From NCBI GenBank assembly GCA_036488875.1, contig DASXGW010000011.1, positions 1 to 64,000 of the forward strand: a stretch of 64,000 nucleotides of DNA, in the 5' to 3' direction. Source of the stretch: Candidatus Baltobacteraceae bacterium. GTDB taxonomy: Bacteria > Vulcanimicrobiota > Vulcanimicrobiia > Vulcanimicrobiales > Vulcanimicrobiaceae. A model generated the notes under the pieces. That model saw nothing but the letters and a program-made list of their open reading frames with translations, was not told the DNA's origin and ran no database searches. This document shows positions 59,287-64,000 of this stretch, in pieces (the stretch's first letter is position 1; the number at the start of each line of letters is the position of its first letter). Both the position numbers and the translations under genes were made by a program.

Positions 59287-61029
59287 CTATGCGGGGTTCA
59301 GCTCGGCGAGACGTGCGCGCAGAATTGCGTTCTCGCGTTCGCGTTCTATAGCGTGAAGGTGCTCGTATGCAGTGGCCGCCGCATGCGCCAAACCGGTGAG
59401 GAGCCCTTCCTCTTCGTCATCGATTGCTTCGCCGTCACGATGACCGCCGTAGAGCACGACGGCGATGACGCGACGTCCGACGACGACAGGCAAAGCGTAG
59501 ACCGGCTTGCCTTCGCCGTTCGGTACGATAGCCTTCGACTGGGGCGCTTCGCCGAGCATGACGCCGCGATTCGCCGAGCGCGCGAAAAGCACGATCGGAT
59601 CGTCGGCATCGAGCGACTGCGTTTCGTCGCCCCAGCCGGTAGCCGCCGTGCGTACGTAGTGACCGTCGTCGGCGCGGAAGAGCGCGGCTGACGAGAATCC
59701 CATGGCCGATGCGGTCTCCTCGGTGAGCAGCGACTCGATGGTTGCAATCTTCTCCGTAAAAGGAAGCGCGTGAACGATATGATGCATCCGCTGGAACGCA
59801 CGATGACGGGACGCGAAGAAGACGCGTTCCGCGAATCGGTCGATACGCTTGTGCAGCGATCGAAGCCAGAAACTAAAACCAATGGCGATCCCAATTTCGA
59901 ATACCGTCGCCAAACGCGCGTCTTCGAGACGGCGCGCAAAGAACCAATCGGCGAAGGCGAGCAGAGCGACCGGTATGGACGTCACCAATGCGTAGATGAC
60001 GGCCCGTCCGCCAACGATACGAATATCGAGAATCCGGCCTTGCACCAGCGAGTACGCAAACGCGAACGGCGCCGGATTAAAGTTATAGAGATAGATCACC
60101 CACGGCGTGGCGTCGCGATTGACTACCTCATCGATAAAAAAGATGACTTGGGCGCCGACGTAGACCGCGATCGCGGCGGCGACCCAGCGCATGCGCGTCA
60201 CTTCGGGGCCGCGTGCTCCCCAGAACCGGGTGACGTAGGCCGCTAGCCCGACAAAAACGCCGAGTACGACTAGCGTGCTGGACATCACATACAATAAGGA
60301 AGTAGCGCCCGTCCAGAACGCGGACTGATAAAAGTGCAGATAGTATATCGTGCCCCACAACGACACCGCTGGAACGATCGCACGGTCTACGATACGCCAT
60401 TGCTCGAGCGGCCGGCCGGTCGGAAACCGCAAGCACAGATAGAGGAAACCGAGGTTGCCGAGCCAGACCGAAAAGCTCGCTTCCAGTGCAGACCACGGCG
60501 TCAGAATCGGCGGCGAAATGCGCAGCCACGCCGTATTATCGAGCGTCGCGTAAAAGTAGCAGAATCCGAAGAACGCGAGCGTCAACACGTCGGCGCGTGC
60601 GAACACTCCGGCGCACGCCAGTCCCATGAGCACCACTGCCCACAGAAGCGAGAGCAGGTCGTACGCGATCTTACCTGCATCCAGCGAAGAGACGCGGGCG
60701 ACGACCATCGCCGCGATCGGCTGGCCGCCGCGAAGTACCGGTAACGCCACCGCCTTTTGAACCGGAAACCAGCCGTCCCATAACCAGAGGTGCATCAGCG
60801 ATCCGGTACGGGCGAAATCGACGCGGTCACCTTTTTGCAGACCGGCCGCCGCGGCTGCCGAACCGGGCGTCACCGACTCGACGAGGCCGCTCGCAGCGTT
60901 GATCGATACCCCGACCGCAGCGGGCGACGCGTACGCACCAAAATCGCAGGCGACGCGGATGACCGAATGCGACAGCCCCAGCAATGCGACGGCGATGGCA
61001 AGCCAACGAACGAATACGGCGTTCTTCAC
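59287..61029 (-). CDS. PDZ / multi-TM / GAF-like orphan sensor, paralog 5
   Basis: A 580-residue family member starting with GTG at 61029. PDZ core TPGSAAAAAGLQKGDRVDF (about 54-72), a long helix block (WFPVQKAVALPVLRGG then the helices to about 395), RILDIRIVGGRAVIYALVTS, linker FAERVFFASRHRAFQRMHHI, and a GAF-like domain with ATAYEHLHAIERERENAILR as the last helix. No output domain. It lies directly after fliP (16 bases), so flagellar transcripts may read into it. Confidence 0.72.
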   Translation of the reverse strand: MKNAVFVRWLAIAVALLGLSHSVIRVACDFGAYASPAAVGVSINAASGLVESVTPGSAAAAAGLQKGDRVDFARTGSLMHLWLWDGWFPVQKAVALPVLRGGQPIAAMVVARVSSLDAGKIAYDLLSLLWAVVLMGLACAGVFARADVLTLAFFGFCYFYATLDNTAWLRISPPILTPWSALEASFSVWLGNLGFLYLCLRFPTGRPLEQWRIVDRAIVPAVSLWGTIYYLHFYQSAFWTGATSLLYVMSSTLVVLGVFVGLAAYVTRFWGARGPEVTRMRWVAAAIAVYVGAQVIFFIDEVVNRDATPWVIYLYNFNPAPFAFAYSLVQGRILDIRIVGGRAVIYALVTSIPVALLAFADWFFARRLEDARLATVFEIGIAIGFSFWLRSLHKRIDRFAERVFFASRHRAFQRMHHIVHALPFTEKIATIESLLTEETASAMGFSSAALFRADDGHYVRTAATGWGDETQSLDADDPIVLFARSANRGVMLGEAPQSKAIVPNGEGKPVYALPVVVGRRVIAVVLYGGHRDGEAIDDEEEGLLTGLAHAAATAYEHLHAIERERENAILRARLAELNPA

Positions 61030-61044
61030 AACTTTTACGGTGCA

Positions 61045-61701
61045 TTATCGAAAACTGGCGACAACGCCTCCGCAGACCAGCGCCCAGCCGTCGACCATGA
61101 CGAAGAGCAGGAGCTTCACCGGGAGCGAAATCACCGGCGGCGATAACATCATCATGCCAAGTCCCATGAGCATCGCGGCCACTGCCAAATCGATGGCGAC
61201 GAACGGCAGATACAGCGCGAATCCAATCGCGAACGCGCTGCGCAGCTCGCCGACGACGAACGCCGGCAACAACGTGGTCAACGGAGCTCGGTCAGGCGGC
61301 TCCGGCGCTCGGCGCGCTATTCGGTCGAAAAGTTTCACGTCCGCAGCGTGGGCCTGTCGAAGCATGAACGCACGAACCGGCTCTACGGCTGCACTGACGG
61401 CTCGCGCCGGCGAAAGCGCGCCGCGTTGATACGGCGCGAGCGCTTCGCGATCGATACGCTGCAAGGTCGGCGTCATGACGACGAGGGTCAACGCAAAAGC
61501 CAGCCCGGTGAGAATAGCGTTGGGCGGCAGCGCCGACGCACCGATCGCCGAGCGCACCAGCGATAGTACGACGACGATGCGCACGAACGACGTGCACATG
61601 ATCAGCAAAAACGGAATGACCGACAGGAGCGTCAGTCCCGCAAGCACGTCGAGCGGCACCGTCGCGTGCGACTTGAGCCCCAGCGACAGCAGCGCGTCCA
61701 C
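61045..61701 (-). CDS. fliP: Flagellar export protein FliP
   Basis: A 218-residue FliP. LAGLTLLSVIPFLLIMCTSF and VRIVVVLSLVRSAIGASALP are the family's first signature; LPAFVVGELRSAFAIGFALY and VDLAVAAMLMGLGMMMLSPP are the second. It lacks the N-terminal signal peptide of enterobacterial FliP and starts with GTG. A perfect hairpin ends six bases upstream of the start. No fliO is found; fliN is directly upstream. Confidence 0.93.
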   Translation of the reverse strand: MDALLSLGLKSHATVPLDVLAGLTLLSVIPFLLIMCTSFVRIVVVLSLVRSAIGASALPPNAILTGLAFALTLVVMTPTLQRIDREALAPYQRGALSPARAVSAAVEPVRAFMLRQAHAADVKLFDRIARRAPEPPDRAPLTTLLPAFVVGELRSAFAIGFALYLPFVAIDLAVAAMLMGLGMMMLSPPVISLPVKLLLFVMVDGWALVCGGVVASFR

Positions 61702-61706
61702 GTAAA

Positions 61707-61734
61707 GAAGCGTAACGCTGCGGCGTTACGCTTC
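61707..61734 (-). promoter_or_regulatory. Perfect 12-bp hairpin between fliN and fliP
   Basis: GAAGCGTAACGC (61707-61718), four-base loop, GCGTTACGCTTC (61723-61734). On the minus strand it is followed by TTT and then the fliP GTG only six bases after the stem, so it hides the ribosome binding site. It may be a weak terminator, an attenuator or a translational gate that sets FliP output relative to FliN. Confidence 0.6.
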
Positions 61735-61761
61735 GATGATCGACTTAAGAACGAACGATTA

Positions 61762-62037
61762 CTACGTCGGGCGCTGAATTAACTCGGTGACGCGAACGCC
61801 GAAGTTGTCGTCGACGGCAACCACTTCGCCGCGGGCGATGAGCTTATTGTTGACCAGCAGATCGACGGGGCCGCCGGCCAGACGATCGAGCTCGATGATC
61901 GAGCCGGTTCCGAGCTTGAGGACTTCCGCGACGGACATCTTGCAGGTGCCCAGCTCCGCGGTAACTTGCAGCGGGACGTGCATGAGCACCTCGATGTTCG
62001 CCCCGTCGCGAACCTTCTTCGGGTCGATGGTCGTCAT
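61762..62037 (-). CDS. fliN: Flagellar motor switch protein FliN
   Basis: A 91-residue FliN with one SpoA/FliN domain: [60 protein letters not shown] and NFGVRVTEL. It forms the C-ring bottom with FliM. Short version without the enterobacterial N-terminus. Coupled (ATGA) to the FliM-like gene before it. Confidence 0.94.
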   Translation of the reverse strand: MTTIDPKKVRDGANIEVLMHVPLQVTAELGTCKMSVAEVLKLGTGSIIELDRLAGGPVDLLVNNKLIARGEVVAVDDNFGVRVTELIQRPT

Positions 62038-62798
62038 GCTATAGATCCCTCAATTTCGAAAGCGTATCGGCCGTCGCGTACGCCGCAGGTTCCGGTGGCC
62101 AGCGTTCGCCCGCCAATTCGCAGGCTCCCGCGAAGGGTGCTTGGTCGAGTTATCGGCACGACGTCGCCCGGAGCCAATGCCGCAAGCCTCTGGGCCGTGA
62201 CCTCTTCGAGCTCCAAAGTGACGCTCGCTTCCAAAGGAAGATCGGCAAGGTCGTGCGGGGTAAGCGCCGGGACCGCGTCCGGCACGAGGTCGCGGGAGAC
62301 GGCAATACCGACGCGGGCAGCGACCGGTTGATCGATCGCCAACTCGAGGTACGCCGCAAACGACCCGAGTGCGGCCGCCGTACCGGCGACGGCCTCGCGC
62401 TGCTCGCCGCACAGGGTCACGAGCGTCCCCGTCAGCGCAGCCGCTACGCGATCGAGCACGTCGCGCTCGAGCGGCGAAAGCCGCAAATGTTCCGGCCGGG
62501 AACCCGGCGACTCGCCGAACGCCGCCGCGACCACCGCTTTCGCGTCGCATTCGCGCAGGACGATCGCGGCGTCGGCGACGTTGCCGCGCACGCGATACGT
62601 GTATGCGGATCGGCCGATGATCTCCCACGCACTCGCATCGGGAATCTCCGGTTCCAGAACGCTCAGCACGACCGGCACGCCGAGCAGCGTCGTAAGCCGT
62701 TCGCGCACGTTCGCGGCAACCAGACATACCGCGTTGAGCGGCAAGCACGAACGCTCGGCAAAGCACAACTTACCATCGCGGAATATCAGCTTTTTCAT
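62034..62798 (-). CDS. Divergent FliM/SpoA-domain switch protein
   Basis: A 254-residue protein whose C-terminal part is a SpoA domain ([56 protein letters not shown]). The middle resembles the CheC-like part of FliM. The N-terminus lacks the CheY-binding EIDALL motif of FliM. Its position before fliN and its layout make it the FliM equivalent or a YscQ-like fused switch protein. Overlaps the genes at both ends by four bases. Confidence 0.75.
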   Translation of the reverse strand: MKKLIFRDGKLCFAERSCLPLNAVCLVAANVRERLTTLLGVPVVLSVLEPEIPDASAWEIIGRSAYTYRVRGNVADAAIVLRECDAKAVVAAAFGESPGSRPEHLRLSPLERDVLDRVAAALTGTLVTLCGEQREAVAGTAAALGSFAAYLELAIDQPVAARVGIAVSRDLVPDAVPALTPHDLADLPLEASVTLELEEVTAQRLAALAPGDVVPITRPSTLRGSLRIGGRTLATGTCGVRDGRYAFEIEGSIA

Positions 62799-63517
62799 TT
62801 TACGAGATCCATCGCCGTTTTTCCCAACCCCGACTTTGCCGTCTCGGCGGCGGTCAACGCATCGAACGCGACGTACGCCGCCTTTAGCCGAGCGAGGCTC
62901 TCGTCGAGGTAGACGCCGCTGCCGCCGCGCCGCATCCGCGAAATAACCGGAAGACCGGCTTCACCCGGTAACCCGACGTGCGGGATGACGCCCTCCGGCG
63001 CGAACGACGTGCTGCCGTCTTCGGTTTGCAACCGCGTTGCCGCTGGAAACTTTGCAATCGCAATGCGTCCCACCGTAACGCGACGCGCTTCGCGCCGTCC
63101 GCTTCGGGGATCGATCGCGGTCCTGGCATAGCTCAACGTTCCGTCGCTGTCGATTCGGACGTCGCGCGTACGATTCAACGCGTCGTCGACGTCATCGACG
63201 CGTAACTCGCTCAGCGATGCACCGGCGATAGAGCTGCCGAGGATCGGGCGGTCTTGCGCGTCCACCAACGCGCCCGATGCGACCTGAAACGCACCGTCGC
63301 GCGTGTATGCCGTACCTCCGTCGGACGTGCGAACGACGAAATACGTACCGTCGGGCACCGCAACCGAGAGCGGGTCGAGCGTAAACTGCGCCGGAGCGTT
63401 GGTTGACGCAACGTCGTCGTTTCCCGGGACGGCTCCCGGCGTAAACGCGCGGCGGACGTCGGCGGCGCGTTCGGCAATGCGGTCGAGCGCCGCGCTCAGC
63501 GACGGGTTCAAAAACAC
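62795..63517 (-). CDS. FlgF/FlgG-like flagellar rod protein, shortened
   Basis: A 240-residue protein. TLDPLSVAVPDGTYFVVRTS, then GGTAYTRDGAFQVASGALVD and DRPILGSS, is the FlgE/F/G core domain; the last helix (LARLKAAYVAFDALTAAETA) replaces the normal C-terminal rod helix. The standard N-terminal rod signature (ANxxTxGFK) is missing: it starts FLNPSLSAALDRIAERAADV. The GTG start at 63517 is best supported. It overlaps the gene before by ten bases. Closest to FlgF or FlgG, but I cannot choose. Confidence 0.65.
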   Translation of the reverse strand: MFLNPSLSAALDRIAERAADVRRAFTPGAVPGNDDVASTNAPAQFTLDPLSVAVPDGTYFVVRTSDGGTAYTRDGAFQVASGALVDAQDRPILGSSIAGASLSELRVDDVDDALNRTRDVRIDSDGTLSYARTAIDPRSGRREARRVTVGRIAIAKFPAATRLQTEDGSTSFAPEGVIPHVGLPGEAGLPVISRMRRGGSGVYLDESLARLKAAYVAFDALTAAETAKSGLGKTAMDLVK

Positions 63518-64000
63518 TGCACGCCTCGGGATGCGAGCGCAAAGCGTGCCTGAGCCAAGGCACGTGCAACGGCTTCTCGCAAAACGGGAGCACACACCGC
63601 AACCAAGCGCACGCGCCCTTGCGACGCCTGTACCGTGACGTGCACGCGCTTGCCGGCGGCCGTAAAGGTTGCTCGATGCGTCGCCGATCGCGGATCGAGG
63701 AATTTTCGCTCGATGCGCCGCGCGAGCGGTGACCGGTGTGCGCGCCGATCGATGTCGGAAGCCGCAACCGCACACCGCTCGCGATCCTTAGCGGACTTCT
63801 TTTGCCCCTGATGTATGAAAGCGGTACCGGGATGCCGCTCGCGCGGCGCCGGCGCCGCCACCGGGCGCTTCCTTCGCGAAGCCGGCGGTGAGCTTTGCGG
63901 CTCTCGAGGCGCTTGATGCGGTTTTCCCGACGCACGGTGGAGCGCCGAATACCACGCTTGCGAGAGCGCGCGCCGGTCGATCGCGGCCAGCGGCGCCGCC
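63508..64000 (-). CDS. Partial gene at window end, possibly FliK-like
   Basis: The frame is open from the window edge to the stop at 63508, about 163 residues. A GTG at 63861 exists, but reading further gives coding-like sequence (AAIDRRALSQAWYSALHRAS), so the true start lies outside. The middle is rich in Arg, Pro, Ser and charged residues. The end (KRVHVTVQASQGRVRLVAVC, then VARALAQARFALASRGVQCF) resembles the C-terminal domain of hook-length protein FliK in strand and helix order, though this is weak. Position before flagellar genes agrees. Confidence 0.5.
   Translation of the reverse strand, partial: AAPLAAIDRRALSQAWYSALHRASGKPHQAPREPQSSPPASRRKRPVAAPAPRERHPGTAFIHQGQKKSAKDRERCAVAASDIDRRAHRSPLARRIERKFLDPRSATHRATFTAAGKRVHVTVQASQGRVRLVAVCAPVLREAVARALAQARFALASRGVQCF

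Noticed and set aside
61475-62912. Plus-strand frames opposite fliP, fliN and the FliM-like gene
   Set aside because: They show Arg-rich shadow composition and conflict with clear flagellar genes.

Overview
The window is GC-rich bacterial chromosome, densely coded on both strands, with many 4-base start/stop overlaps. The organism is a diderm: there are two RND efflux permeases with a lipid-anchored periplasmic adaptor, several lipobox and Sec/Tat signal peptides, a TonB-like protein and flagellar export genes. My guess is Eremiobacterota (WPS-2) or a relative, from the mix of flagellar genes, large STAND regulators and PDZ/multi-TM/GAF proteins. This is inference only: no rRNA gene or strong taxonomic marker is present. 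I saw no tRNA, rRNA, CRISPR array, integrase or transposase.

Layout. 1-3.9 kb: a divergent partial gene, a two-finger zinc-ribbon protein behind a structured leader, a cupin, a secreted S9 peptidase and a LolA-like secreted protein. 3.9-10.5 kb: a VOC protein, two converging PDZ/multi-TM/GAF sensors without output domains, and a tautomerase fused by overlap to a STAND NTPase / GNAT-like / winged-helix regulator. 10.5-14.6 kb: hypothetical and secreted proteins plus three tandem GNAT acetyltransferases. 14.7-15.6 kb: rpsF-ssb. 15.7-26 kb: an efflux island (RND, two-component system, adaptor, second RND, small membrane protein). 26-31.7 kb: tauE-rel, secreted proteins, apt and a TonB-like protein. 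31.7-38.7 kb: a GAF-GGDEF-STAND-TPR giant and a second STAND-TPR protein, with Nudix, pterin dehydratase and alpha/beta hydrolase genes. 38.7-45 kb: a secretome island with two EXORDIUM-like lipoproteins, an unknown lipoprotein, a third PDZ/TM/GAF sensor and a clostripain-like peptidase. 45-49.8 kb: a HIRAN-DEAH helicase overlapping secF, then secD. 49.8-50.5 kb: mazEF. 50.5-64 kb: a flagellar locus (flhA, flhB, fliR, fliQ; then fliP, fliN, a FliM-like protein, a rod-like protein and a partial gene), split by metF, a Tat-exported flavin oxidase, a secreted VOC protein and two more PDZ/TM/GAF sensors.

The most unusual content is signalling. Five paralogous membrane proteins share a PDZ domain, a bundle of membrane helices, a conserved linker like that of GAF histidine kinases, and a GAF-like domain, but end without a kinase, cyclase or DNA-binding domain. 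Three STAND NTPases carry three different effector arrangements: GGDEF in front, winged helix behind, and none. Several genes also show a -10 box 6-11 bases before the start codon with no Shine-Dalgarno sequence, suggesting frequent leaderless or nearly leaderless transcription.
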